A DNA stretch of 64,000 nt, taken from contig JAHYIO010000004.1 of assembly GCA_020543525.1 (NCBI GenBank), positions 1 through 64,000 on the forward strand, given 5' to 3'. This DNA is from Coriolopsis trogii (lineage: Eukaryota; Basidiomycota; Agaricomycetes; Polyporales; Polyporaceae). This document shows positions 1-11,206 of this stretch, in pieces. How positions within the stretch are numbered: the first letter of the stretch is position 1; each line of letters starts with the position of its first letter. A model generated the notes under the pieces. The model made no database searches. It was given only the letters and a program-made list of their open reading frames with translations, and was not told the DNA's origin. A program made the position numbers and the translations under genes.

Positions 1-67
1 AACCCTAACCCTAACCCTAACCCTAACCCTAACCCTAACCCTAACCCTAACCTAACCCTAACCCTAA
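1..67. repeat. Telomere repeat (CCCTAA)n
   Basis: The window starts with about eleven CCCTAA units, i.e. TTAGGG on the other strand, the telomere repeat of most filamentous fungi and basidiomycetes. One unit near position 50 has lost a C (CCTAA). The C-rich strand runs 5'->3' inward, so base 1 is at or near the physical chromosome end. Confidence 0.97.
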
Positions 68-199
68 GTTCCCCTCCTCCCGGCCTCGAGATCGTGTGCG
101 GCTATACTGCGCGCGTCTCTTCGACTCCTCAAGTCCAAGGTTCCCCTCCTCCCGGCCTCGAGATCGTGTGCGGCTATACTGCGCGCGTCTCTTCGACTC
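68..199. repeat. Two tandem copies of a 60-bp subtelomeric repeat
   Basis: The 60-bp segment at 68-127 recurs exactly at 140-199 (period 72; 12-bp spacer). It contains CCTCGAGATCGTGTGCGG. It sits directly against the telomere and is probably telomere-associated repeat DNA. The ORFs across it are repeat artefacts. Confidence 0.9.
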
Positions 200-341
200 T
201 ATCGCATCGCGCTCAGACCGATACCTGACTCTTCGACCTGGTACGCTCCAATTTTCAAGCATGCGGCTCGAGAGTGCGTACTGACTTCTTATTTAGCCCT
301 TCAACTACCCTCCCTACACCCTCCCAGCCGTGAATACAATA

Positions 342-3195
342 ATGAGTGCTCCCGCTGCCAGGTATGTTAGAAGTTCTTGCCTATTGTATACCAACTGACC
401 AGCTTCTCTGTCTACTAGTACAAACGCTCCCCGCCGTGCCTTCGAATACAATAACAGATGGTACACGGTCATCAATCCCTCCGCTGCCGAGTCAGTCCCT
501 CCCGTGTACGCCATCGGGGAACCCCAGCGGAGCCTCGAAGGGAGGGACTTCCGCAAAGCGCTCTGGGTGGTCGACAAGGCTCCCGAGCTCGCGTACATGC
601 TCAAGCGGTACGACAATGAGAGCACGTTCATCGCGCGGCTGAACGTGGACATCCGGGAGATAAGGATCATCGAGGTCGAAGGCGGGTTTCGCCTCACGGA
701 CCAGCTCATGGCTCGATGGGGCGACCTCGAGCGGTCCCTCACCCACATCAGCGGGATTCTTTTCTCGGCGGCACACGGTAAACCCGAGGCCAAGATTCCT
801 TTCGACTCCCACTGGCCCCTCCCGCACGAGTTGGGGTACAAGAAAATCCATCGCTCGCGGCAGGCAGCACAAGCCGCATGTAGCCAGTCTCGGGACGCCT
901 GCGCGATCCTCGCCGCGCGTTGCGCAATGGGCGTAGCACTGTGTAGCGACAATTCAGACCAGGACCCTCCCCGCTGGGTACACGCACTGCTCCGCGCGAA
1001 CGTCCCTGCGGCCTGGGTCGACCTCTTCCGCAACTCCCGCATCCCCGACTTGTCGCCCGGTTTGCGCGTGGGATGCTACGTGTATCCCGGTGCTGGACCA
1101 GCTCGCACACCGTGGATGGAGCATGTCCCCTGCATGATCCGCGCTGGCCTCCCGGTGTACATCATTTGGCCAGCGAGGGAGTCCATCTCGGCTGTATTGG
1201 CCGAGTTCCCTTTCCTCCAGCCCTACTTCCCCCCCACGCTGCAACATTTCATCCACATACCTCCGGTTGCAGAAGGGCGGGTGGTGTACGTCCACGGCCA
1301 AGCACGTGTGGTTGGGGCGGAGATGTTCTTCCGGTGGCCTCCCGCCCAGCCAGCCCCTCCCGCCCAGCAAGCCCCTCCCGCCCAGCAAGCCCCTCCCGCC
1401 CAGCAAGCCCCTCCCGCCCAGCCAGCCCCTCCCGCCCAGCCAGCCCCTCCCGCCCAGCAAGCCCCTCCCGCCCAGCCAGTTGTCTCCGAGGGGGTAACAA
1501 AACCTCACGGACCTGGGCAACGGGAGGGCGAGTCGTATCTGGAGTTCTTTGCTCGACGCGCGGCGCAAAACGCGCAAGCAGCAAAGAACGAGAGTCCGGA
1601 GTCGCGCGCGCGCCGTCTCAAGCGGGAGGAGATCGCCAAGACGTTCAAACAGCCGACTCGCCCCACGAGAGTCTACCTCTGGAAGGAGTATATCGACATC
1701 GATATGACCTCCAATCCAGAGTGGTGGGAACTCGACTACCGGTCGGTAGTCGGCCGCCAGGCTATCCAGGACGTGTGGGGCATGTATAGTCAGCGGCAGA
1801 AGAGGTACGACTCTTTCGCTGACGAATGGGACATCTGCGCCAAGCTTGCGCCAGGCGAGGAGGGCGGCGACGACGACGACGACCCCGACGACTGGGACGC
1901 AGACGGCTACCCCACCGCCGACCCCGCTGTCGCCGGGCCCAGCAGCAGCCAGGCAAACGAGGCGCCCCCGACACCCGTTGCTGCATCCTTCCGCACGGAC
2001 CTTGAGGCATATTACCAGCGCGAGGACATCGAGTACGCTCCTTTCATGGCTCACGTTGATGTCATCCTTCGTCAACGCTTCGGTCTCATTTGGTCCGAGC
2101 CACCGCCACCACAACCCGTCAAGAAGTACCCCGTCGAGCAGCTTGCCAAGACACTCGGCTATCTCGACGAGGACCTCAAGATCGAGGAGTCGAAGGTCCA
2201 GTGCCTGTGTCCCTTCATCCATGCCCTCCTGGAGAAGAGCCCTCTGCCACCAGTCCTCTGGGACTGTGCGCCCGCCAATCCCGAGTACCTCCTGCTCCCT
2301 CACCGCCAGCATCCGAAAATGACCGTTCGTGTCATGGAGCTGAACAGTCTGCCCATGTACCGCGTCCGGTACAAAGACGACAAGTCCTCGAGCTTATGGG
2401 ATCTAATGCTGTATAGTCCTGCCAGCGTCCTCCAGCTCTACCGGCAACACAGCATCAAGACAAGCCAGGAGGCCGCTCGATATGTGAGCAAGTACGGCAT
2501 CGCACACCAGACGCTGTACACCCCATCGCCGCGCGATCCCATTTCACTGGCCCCTCCCATTCGAGCGGTTCTCGGGTGGCGCGCTCACAACACCATCTTC
2601 AATAGGTACGACTACGCTGCGTACGAAACTCGCGCGCGGGACATCCTGAGCAGTCCTCGTGCGCGAGCTGCTATTCGAAGAGGAGGTATCATCTGGCGCC
2701 TGGCTATGGAGCTCACGCAGGGGAACCTCGCCGACCTCGCAGCTGAAGGTCCCTCTCTCGACGTGCTGGTGCATGGCAAAGCCTTCCGACCGACGCGAGG
2801 TAATGACAGTTACGATGACGAGCTCTCCCCAGATGAGCTCGATGTCATCTGTGGTGTCTATCGCGTGTTTATCGGTAAGTTCCCCTCACATATATATTAT
2901 TATCGACTAATATTGTGCTGCAGACCAACGCCAAAACGTGAACGACGTGTACCTCATGTCATGGTGGCCCAGGTGCGACACTTGGGACAAGTGTAGCCTC
3001 AATGTCGGCTATTGGACGCCGTACTGCGAGTCGTGGTTCGTCAACCACCTCAAGGCCATCCGCAATGGGACGTTTCAGCTTCGCACCGCCACGCATTGGC
3101 GACGCTCGCTGAAGCACGCGATCACAGCGCAGAAGGTGCAGAAGGGACTGGACGACAGGGCAAAGGACTTCCTGGCGAACAATCGGCTTGACTGA
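342..3195 (+). CDS. Subtelomeric hypothetical protein, 915 aa, three exons
   Basis: Spliced model: 342-361, 419-2874, 2924-3195. It starts at an ATG (MSAPAAS...). The first 20 coding bases end in AG|GTATGT and resume after CTACTAG. The second intron is GTAAGT...CTGCAG. All three exons join in frame to TGA at 3193. The protein has an N-terminal globular part, a run of APPAQ(Q/P) hexapeptides at about residues 314-361, an Asp/Glu-rich patch near residue 486 and a Trp/Tyr/Cys-rich C terminus (SWWPRCDTW, VGYWTPYCESWF). No enzyme motif was seen. The C-terminal pattern resembles a multicopy, uncharacterised Agaricomycete family that I recognise only loosely. No function is assigned. The gene begins 275 bp from the last telomere repeat and is transcribed away from the end. 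Confidence 0.75.
1339..1481 (+). repeat. In-frame 18-bp coding minisatellite (APPAQQ/APPAQP)
   Basis: Seven complete 18-bp units plus a partial one encode APPAQ(Q/P) hexapeptides inside the 915-aa gene. Units differ only in the last codon (CAA or CCA). Because 18 is a multiple of 3, copy-number change keeps the reading frame. This is a Pro/Ala/Gln-rich linker that is probably length-variable between strains. Confidence 0.93.
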
Positions 3196-3361
3196 CGGTG
3201 AGTTCGGACGGACTGGCATTCTGTATCTACGTATCGCATGTACTCGGACATGGACTGAACGCTGTATCTACTACGCATCGCATGTACTTGGACTCTTGAA
3301 CTGAACATTATAGTTCAATGCATGTATTATATTAATTTCTTATAATTCTGTTCCTTTGACA

Positions 3362-3950
3362 CTCAACCTCGAGTCCCATACGCGCGTGAGCCTCCTCGAG
3401 GCCCTCTGTAGTGCAACACCACAAGCGCGCAATTCGCACTACACTGCACGCTCGCGAGCCTCCTCGAGGCCCATACGCAATGAGTTTCCTCGCATCTCCG
3501 TACGCGCGTGAGCCTCCTCGAGGCCCTCTGTAGTGCAACACCACAAGCGCGCAATTCGCACTACACTGCACGCTCGCGAGCCTCCTCGAGGCCCGTACGC
3601 AATGAGTTTCCTCGCATCTCCACACGCACGTGAGCCTTCTCGAGGCCCTCTGTAGTGCAACACCACAAGCGCGCAATTCGCACTACACTGCACGCTCGCG
3701 AGCCTCCTCGAGGCCCGTACGCAATGAGTTTCCTCTCATCTCCGTACGCGCGTGAGCCTCCTCGAGGCCCTCTGTAGTGCAACACCACAAGCGCGCAATT
3801 CGCACTATACTGCACGCTCGCGAGCCTCCTCGAGGCCCGTACGCAATGAGTTTCCTCAAGCCTCATACTCTTGAGGTCCTTTGTAATGCAGCACCACATA
3901 GGCACAACTCGTACTGTACTGCACACATGTGAGCCTCCTCCAGCCTCACA
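3362..3950. repeat. 122-bp subtelomeric satellite, about 4.5 copies
   Basis: Landmark CTGTAGTGCAACACCACAAG recurs at 3406, 3528, 3650 and 3772, giving an exact period of 122 bp. A degenerate fifth copy runs to about 3950. Units contain AGCCTCCTCGAGGCCC, which is palindromic around CTCGAG. The minus-strand ORFs here are the repeat read in several frames, not genes. Units are very similar, so the array looks young or homogenised. Confidence 0.93.
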
Positions 3951-4752
3951 CACCACCAAATTTAGGCAAGGTATCTCTCAACTCTGAAGAGGTTTGCTTT
4001 CTAATGTCCCTCACAGTCCCATGTAAATATCTTGATAATTTAATGGCTTTCTGAAAGCTTGTCATACTCTGAAAGAGGTGGCAGAACAAATGCTCCTCAG
4101 GTCTGGAGCTTGTTCACCCCTCAAGAAAAATTTACTCAGCTTGATCTGGATTCCACCAAGTTTACACACCCAGCTGCAGTGCTTTTGAGCACTTTGCTAT
4201 GCAGCATTACAAGTATGCAATTAACAATCTACTAAGTGCATGCACACAAGCCTCTTCAAGCTCTGTATCTGTGTACGCTTTTCTGACCCTATATAATGAC
4301 AATGATCTTCTCTAGGTGTGAGATACTCTAGGTGGTCTGTTCCTAGGAGCATCTGGTGCAACCCAATCATCTAGCCAGCTGTGTGTTCAAGGCCTGGAAT
4401 AAGCATTCTAAAATGAAGCATAGAAGGATTGTTCACGGTAGGTGTGTTACAATACTAGCAATATTATAGTGAACTACTTTTCCACGTTAAGCTCTCAGGA
4501 ACACTGAAAAATAATGGCTAGCACTTCTCCTTCAATTCAATCAGAATCCTTTGCATAATACTAGTAAGAGTAGCATGTTACAAAATATTACTTGATGCGC
4601 GGTTGTGGGACTACAAGTGCAGAAGATTGGCTACTGTGTATGATGCTCAGCAACTCCCTATGTGTTCAGAGAGATATTTAAACCCTAATTTAGGATTAGG
4701 TCCTGCCCAAGCCTAGGGTTTATCCAAGCCTATGAACACCAAATCTCTCTCA
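3951..4752. other. AT-richer subtelomeric DNA without genes
   Basis: No ORF with coding character or splice structure was found. Base composition drops sharply in GC compared with both flanks. A telomere-like degenerate stretch (AACCCTAATTTAGGATTAGG) lies at 4681-4700, with the forward and reverse telomere motif almost head to head. Confidence 0.6.
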
Positions 4753-4773
4753 TAACCCTAACCCTAACCCTAA
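4753..4773. repeat. Interstitial telomere tract
   Basis: TAACCC is repeated three times plus TAA, in the same orientation as the terminal telomere but 4.7 kb inside. It ends 4 bp before the last codons of a helicase relic, which suggests a former chromosome end or a telomere-mediated rearrangement. Confidence 0.92.
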
Positions 4774-4776
4774 GTA

Positions 4777-5600
4777 CTATGCCCAGTATACCATCGGCCC
4801 TATTATGTCTAGCCATGCCACGTTGCAGCTTGTCCCCTTGCCCTTCCCAGCATTTGTAAGATGAAGAACATCTTGAAGGAACGGTATGTGGCACTTTGAG
4901 CACGCACCCCTTGACCCATAGTACCTTAGCTGCTTTCTCCAGTCCAAGTACTCTCCACCAGTCCGCTGACTGTCCTCATTCGTCTTCTTCAGCAGCTCCA
5001 CCATAGTTGCACAATGCACAATGTTGTGCTGATCTTGTACTGGGTAGTTCTTCTACCTCATAATCTGGCACAATCTACAGTGCCCAGAAAACTTGTCCAA
5101 AGCCTTCCTCTACTGCTCAAGTAGTGGCTGTAGTTGTCCTTCCCTATCCAGCCTTGCCCGTTTCACAGCCCGTACAGCTTCAGCAAATGCTGCTCCACCT
5201 TGAACGTCATCCTGGACAGAGTGGTGGCTGGCTATAGCTGTGGTACTAGAAGGTCCTAGGGCAAGAGTTGTCAAAAGAGCACGTCCTCAAACTGCACCAA
5301 CTTGGGGAGATAACACAGTGGAGGAGAAGATCAGAGAGGCTGAAGGAAGGGTGGGCACAATGTTGGTAGACTCATTGTTAATAGTGATGATCCATTAAGA
5401 TGGACAAGGACTGTTGGACCGCACTGCCAACAAAACTTGCTGTTTAAGCACTCATGCTCTTGCCCATCCAAGAACTTGTTAAACAGACTACGTCAGCATC
5501 GATCATCTGGACATATAAGCACAACCTTGAGAGTAGTACCTTCAAGATGATCCACAATAGGCCTAGTAAGGGTGCTAAAGGCTGAAGTGCTAAGACAAAA
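4777..5600 (-). pseudogene. Decayed 3' part of a telomere-linked RecQ-type DNA helicase
   Basis: Conceptual translation of the minus strand gives fragments typical of the region after the helicase core in fungal telomere-linked RecQ helicases. These include RSLFNKFLDGQEHECL and a CWQCG zinc-like motif (about 5405-5510), then KFSGHCRLCQ (about 5070-5105) and YYGSRGACSKCHIPFLQDVL (about 4860-4920). The frame is broken by in-frame stops (in EQ*RKAL and MR*KNY, and a TGA near 5277). The FLDGQEHECL piece is in another frame from the 3' part, so at least one frameshift exists. The helicase core itself is not visible. It was transcribed towards the telomere, the usual position of such genes. Family assignment rests on recalled motifs and decay is evident. 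Confidence 0.6.
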
Positions 5601-5792
5601 GACTTGGACTATGGCTTTCTATTCATCTTAATTACCACAGCTAGCCATCTGAAGAAAGTATACCCAGATATAACGGAGGTTGCTTAGCTCTAGCATGGGT
5701 ATGCTACCCTCCATAATGTAGGCATAAATGAGAGCTTTACAATGATACTAGTCTCATGTCAAACAGACCACTATCAGGGTAGCTAAGGGGGA

Positions 5793-6427
5793 TACAAACT
5801 TGCCCAGATGCGGAAAGTTGGGGGTGAGAAAAAGGACATTTTTGGGCGCTTACATACTCATGTTGTAGGCGCGGATGCATGCTTTCTAATGGTACTAGTC
5901 TCATATTAAACGGACCATTATTGACCGAGCTAAGGGCAATATAAACTTGCCCAAATGCGGAAGGTCAGGGGTGTTTGCAACGACCTTGCCGGCGCTTAGC
6001 GCGTCAACAAGCGCCGGAATCTGGTACCGTACTAGAATGTCACGTGACGGCGCTAGTGAAATGATCATGTGACACTCCGGTACCGTAGGCTGCGTCGGTT
6101 TGTCACATGACCACGTCACAAGCGCCGAATACACGTGACAGTCTGACGCTGCGTCAGTTTGTCACGTGACCACATGACGGACCCGGCGCTGTTCCAGGTT
6201 GTGGGCGCTTGGTGACGTCCATAGGCGCCCAACCTCGCCCCAGAGACCCCTGGCTTTCCGCATTTGGGCAAGTTTATATTGGTACTAACGGAGTCAATAC
6301 TCGTCCGTTTCGGATAAGACCGGTACCGTTAGAGACCGATTGACCACGGCTACAATATGCTTATGTAAGCGCCCAAAGTCGCAATTACACCCATCCCAAC
6401 TTTCCGCATTTGGGCAAGTGTATATGG
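5793..6427. mobile_element. 635-bp foldback (inverted-repeat) element, MITE-like
   Basis: The left arm (5793-5970) starts ACTTGCCCAGATGCGGAAAG. The right arm (6249-6427) ends CTTTCCGCATTTGGGCAAGT, its reverse complement with few mismatches. Arms of about 180 bp stay alignable along their length (shared TTGGGCGCTTACAT, TTGACC). The same 20-bp end also occurs at the inner edge of each arm (5942, 6251), so the arms themselves are bounded by it. The 280-bp core is rich in TCACGTGAC/TCACATGAC motifs. No ORF. It is probably a non-autonomous transposon; no clear target-site duplication was identified. Confidence 0.72.
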
Positions 6428-6586
6428 CTCATAGCTCACCCAATATTTGTCTGTTTCCAACACAACTGGTGCCATCAGATAGCCACAGTGTATGGCTATA
6501 AGCATATACAAACAACTGACATCTATCCAAACATGCCACTATATCAAGTTCACACAAATCATATAATCAGACTTTCTTAGTGCTAG

Positions 6587-6674
6587 GTTGCAGATTGTGC
6601 CCTTACCCTTCCCAGCATTTGTAGTGTGCAGGACGTCTTGTAGGAATAGCACATAGCACTATGAGCAAGCACCC
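6587..6674 (-). pseudogene. Second copy of the helicase 3'-end fragment
   Basis: Bases 6587-6674 are clearly similar to 4825-4912 within the RecQ relic (shared CCTTCCCAGCATTTGTA and GAGCA.GCACCC with about 75-80% identity by eye). This is a duplicated remnant with no open frame. The foldback element at 5793-6427 lies between the two copies. Confidence 0.6.
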
Positions 6675-7560
6675 ATGCAAGCACTATATAACACTTATTG
6701 CACAATTGCACAAGGTGACAAGCTGTATCTTTATAGAAACTTAGATCACAGACATCATCCATATACCATTGCCATTGGAAAGCTCTATAGTAGAGCTACA
6801 ATATGTCTCCCTTGCCACCACAGATCCAAGCAACAGGTGGGCGTCAACAGAGCTATGTGTAGTGGTTCTGCATAGTACTTACACTCATCTGCACCAGGTG
6901 GCAAGCCATATCTCCATGAGGATCTGGTGCACAGCCACAATCTATATACCATTGGAAAGCTGTCCTCTGGGGCTACAATTGGTCCCCCTTGCCACTGCTG
7001 ATCCGACCAACAGTTAGTCCACAATAGCCCCATCTTTCCCACTGATGGCAAACTCAAAAACCGTAACTCGGCGATGGGCAAGCCGTTTCTCCATGGGGAC
7101 GTGGTATACAGCCATGTATCATATACCATTAGAAAGCTATAGACTGAGGCTACAATCGGTCTCCTTTACCCCCACAAATCTAACCACCTGTTGGTACACT
7201 ACAGCCCCATCTGTTCAAGGACCGCATAACACTTGGGATGTGCCTGCACGAGGTGGCAAGCCATTTCTCCACGGAGACAAGACGTACAGCCATGTATCAT
7301 ATACCGTTGGAAAGCTATGGACTGGGGCTATAATATGTCTCCCTTGTCACTGCTGATCTGACCAACAGTTGGTCCGCAACAGCCCCATCTTTCCCACAAT
7401 GGCAAAGTCAAAAACTGTAACTCGGCGATGGGCAAGCCATATCTCCGCGGGGATTCATGGTATGGCCTCAGGTAAGGTATTGTTCGATTTGTATGCTTTC
7501 TAGCTACAATAGTGCTCCCTTGCCACTGCGGATCCAAGCAACGGATGAGCCGCTATGGCC
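6640..7560. repeat. Diverged tandem repeat with a period of about 180 bp
   Basis: The phrase ATACCATTGGAAAGCT...GGCTACAAT...TCTCCCTTGCCAC recurs at about 6765, 6949, 7127, 7303 and (degenerate) 7490. CGATGGGCAAGCC.T.TCTCC recurs between them. Spacing is 176-182 bp and copies are 75-85% alike by eye. Short ORFs on both strands follow the repeat rather than a gene. Confidence 0.78.
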
Positions 7561-8751
7561 CAAAACAGTTTGCCACATGGGGGCCTTGGGGCAAGGCCCC
7601 CGGCGCATAACACTAGTAATTCCTAGTCATAACTCTCATGTCTATTGAATTATTCCTGTTGAATCACCCTCTTTAAATCATCCTCTTACTATCTCTCACC
7701 AGACTAAGAGGTCTCCTCAACATACTAGTTTTGACCCAAGAACATAGATGCCTTACCCCAAATCTTGCCCTTTCCCTAACAACCTGCCCAGTGTATGCAA
7801 CTCTTTTCGACTCTCATCTTTTTAAAGTGACTCTTTGTAGGAAGCCATAGGCCGAACAGATTAGATTGTACACTTGACTAGCCTTTAATTCACCTTTGCT
7901 TCTTTGCTTGCCACTTCACAGGTGGTTAGTTTATTTTTTTCTCCCTTTGTCCCTAAGAGTACAGAGCTTTATCAGCTCATGTGTATGCTCGGACCAGTCC
8001 AGTCACATTTACAGGGGTCTCAACAAGATCACCCAGAAGGACTAATACCCTCTACCCTTCATCTCCAATCTCCTGGACACACCTTGGAAGGCTCAGATCT
8101 ACACCTAGATTGACCTCTAGCATACATACAACTTAGTCCAAATTACACCCAAAGATAAATGGAAGATGGTTTTTCATGCTTACTATAGCTTGTTTGAATG
8201 GCTGGAAATGCTAACCTCTGAAAACCCACAGTTTTGAGCTTCTCCAAAGAGGTATGGGATAAGAGGGTTTTGACTATATAGAACTTCTATGAAAGGTGAG
8301 ACTGTGCAGAAAGTGAACTCACCTTTTAGTCTGATCACAAAGACAACAGAGTTGAACACATGTTGTACATTTTGCATAGCTAGAGGTGACTATGAGGATG
8401 TTGTGATGATGGTAGTTGTATCTCACCACCACCTTCATAATGCACCATTCCCATGTCAGTATCATAGGAATCTCCAGTTGCGTATTGGCGGCTCAGGAAC
8501 TGTTATGTCTCCAACCACAGGGTGCAAGAATGACTCTGACCCGCTTCTATTGGACCGCGCAGGTGAAGTCTGTGCAGAATGAGGCCCGAAACAGCTTGTT
8601 TCAAAGACCTCCAGCAGGACTGCCAACAATTTCGTCCACATCTCACACAGGATGTCGTGTGGCAGGCTCGGAGGAGGTGCCCAAGGGAAGATGATCCCAT
8701 GCGTTCCCTGCAGGAGAAACCCTTCCTTTGCTCCACCACCACTACCGGGTA
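7561..8751. other. AT-richer spacer without a supportable gene
   Basis: Only short ORFs without splice-consistent extensions were seen. The stretch ends at the stop codon of the next gene and will contain its 3' untranslated region. Confidence 0.5.
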
Positions 8752-10635
8752 TCAAGAGTCCAGCCAGCATGTAGCAGCAATAGCAGCACCGCTTGCTGGC
8801 CCCGACCGCAACGAGCCCATCAGCCTGCGGTCGTAGACAGATGTGAGTGAGTCCCGAGGGACATTTGGTGCAATGAGAGAGATCAGCACCTTGATCACAG
8901 AAAGAGAGCTGCTCGTAGCGCTCTTGGGCTCGTACAGAACGCTCATTAGCGCAGCTTCCGCATGAACACCCGCCTTGACCTGGTCCACGACGTAGCTCCG
9001 GAGAGACTCGAGAGTCTTGTTGATATTCTGGGCAGTCTGGCCGAGCTCCGAGGGGTCAATCGTGGCCTGCTTGAAGAGGCGAACAGACCACTGCGCGAAC
9101 TTGTCCCGGAAGCGATCAAAGTACTCGGACGTGACGGTGAGGCGTTTTTTGTCGGGCGTGGCCATGATGGTGTAAACGGTGAGATCAGCTATCGAGGTCG
9201 GTAGGGCGAGGCATGTTCGAACGATGCTATAGACAGCTCGAAGCGGAAGTACGAGGGCCTTGAGATGACGTATGATATGCCGTCGACCGTCTTCCCCAGC
9301 GTATGCTTCCAAGTCAGCGGCTGATCACGGCCATGAGCAAACGCATCCGCAGGAAACCTGAAGAGAGGTTGGACAAGTACCTTCGTCTTTGTCGCCAAAG
9401 TCAGTCTTCATCTTGTCCTTGGGATCTGGCTGAATCGCCACTAGAACTACTGGTGAGTATCCGAGAGGAGATTGTCCAATCGACTACGTACAAGCCAAGC
9501 GCGATGGAGCCCTCTTCTCCATGTTCTCCTTGTATTGCGCGAACAGCTGATCGACAATCTCGTCCTTGAAGAGGCAGTCCACGATGCCGGAATCCAAGGC
9601 GTCGTCTAACACAGCCAGAGCTTCGTGGAGCTCTCGTCGCTCGTCATAATTGGGCAGCCGCGCGGCCTTGCCATTCGGAGTTGATAGTGTCCTGACTATC
9701 GTCTTGTAGCATTGATGTAGAAGTCTGGCCCAGGCTGGAGCCGTGGATGCAGAGATCGTGAAGAGCTTCTTTTCCCCATCTGAGGTCCGGTCGAGGAGAA
9801 TGTTGTGAGACTGTAGTAGGCGTTGGTACCAGGAAAGGCGGGGCAGTGAGACAGACTCTTCCAGATTGGCGGACGGTGCTGACGAAGTGTGGAGACCTTC
9901 CGAGGGCAATGACTCGTAGAAATTGTTTAGGGCTACGAGGGGATGGTGCGTCCACAAGAGATGATTGGACTGCGTCTGTAAACGCGCGAAGAGTTTGCGG
10001 TAGCATCGCACGACGATGAGGTGATAGAAACGGATGTATATTGCATATGGGTCGTCACCGGTCGGACGTACTCGTAGGATCGAAGCTATGATAGAGATGA
10101 CATTCCTAAGATGAACCTCGAAGTCCCACTCGACGTCGCTGAACCAAGGTGTGAGCCGGATACCTGCCAGACGATTGACTGACTCGACTCACGACATTTC
10201 ATCCACCCTTTCGAGCAAATCCAACACTTTCTCCTTGCCAATGAACTCCACCTCATCGATGCGTATTGAGTTCTCGCCTGCGCCAGTGCCATGAGAGGCG
10301 GAGGCGTTTCGTGCAAGTGCGATTGTTGCGGTGATGGAGCTTCGGTCAAGCTGGCCGGTGACGGCGACGACGTTATTATCGTATCCATCGTTCTCACTTC
10401 CAGGCGTAAGAACGTATGCGATGTGAGACCATAGCTCCAAGTGAGAATCGGCTTGCTTGTCTCCTGGGACGTCTGTGTCGCCGTAGCGTACGGATTGTAA
10501 GAGAGTGGTGAGAAGAGCGATGTCTCGATCTACGTCTGCGCCATCTTCGGTCGTCTGTTGGTGGATGGGGAAGAAGGCAGCGAGGGACACTGGTCGATCT
10601 GAAGGACTTGGGGTTCTGGGAGGATCGCTAGTCAT
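8752..10635 (-). CDS. Hypothetical protein, 575 aa, four exons
   Basis: Minus-strand exons: 10635-10193, 10138-9492, 9449-9381, 9320-8752. Introns are 54, 42 and 60 nt and all phases match (GTGAGT...TTCAG; GTACGT...CCAG; GTACTT...ATCAG), giving 1728 nt ending in TGA. It starts MTSDPPRTPSPSD; a further in-frame Met lies upstream. The protein is mainly hydrophilic and helical-looking, with no signal peptide or membrane segment and no catalytic motif that I recognise. A block around FHLIVV/CYRKLFARLQ and a final block (TPDKKRLTVTSEYFDRFRDK) look conserved. I cannot assign a family. The 42-nt intron is short for this genome, so that junction is the least certain. Confidence 0.7.
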
Positions 10636-11206
10636 CGTGGTCGAGAACAAAGAGCGAGGCCGAGCGCCAACCCAGGTGACGTTCGACTGCGGGAAGCATG
10701 CCATGTTTCCATATTCACAGCCTATTACAGTCCAACTATCAGGGACCGTCAGTGATACTATCACTTGCCAGAGAATAGTCGTCCAAGCGAGCCGCCAACG
10801 GGCCCTGGACAAGTGACATAGCTCTCGGCAACCCGCCCATAACTCCCTCGTTTGCATCTTCAGTCACCAGGAAATAGTATCTTATACTGCTACAATGCGT
10901 TCCAAACCAAGTCCGTTCCACGATGGCTTCCAGTGCGACAGAATACATATACAGATGTTTTGATCCGGGCTAATAGTAGCAAGAAACGATGCAGATGAGG
11001 AGAGGTACACAACAATGTGGCAGCCGGCACACTGCGCTCGCGGGGCCGCGGAGAGACGTGTGCGACATACGACGATACAAATGCGAGTTCGGAAGGATAT
11101 GAGGTATGGATGCAGTCCAGACATCAACGAGTGCGAAACACGGGGCGCGCGCGAAGTCCAGCACGCGCAAACAAAGTCCAAAGTGCACGACGGAGGGGCG
11201 GACGGC
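10636..11206. other. Intergenic: promoter of the 575-aa gene and 3' region of the kinase gene
   Basis: Two minus-strand genes flank 571 bp of non-coding DNA. No ORF is supported. ORFs read here on either strand lack splice-consistent partners. Confidence 0.5.

Noticed and set aside
954..2312. 452-codon minus-strand ORF
   Set aside because: Fully antisense to the spliced 915-aa gene, including a GWLGGRG repeat that is just the complement of the APPAQ minisatellite.
3362..3960. Possible CRISPR-like array
   Set aside because: Whole 122-bp units are repeated with no unique spacers, and the organism is a eukaryote; it is a satellite.
4753..4773. Interstitial telomere tract as an assembly join
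   Set aside because: Considered, but the flanking helicase relic and AT-rich context on both sides are coherent; raw reads would be needed to claim a mis-join.
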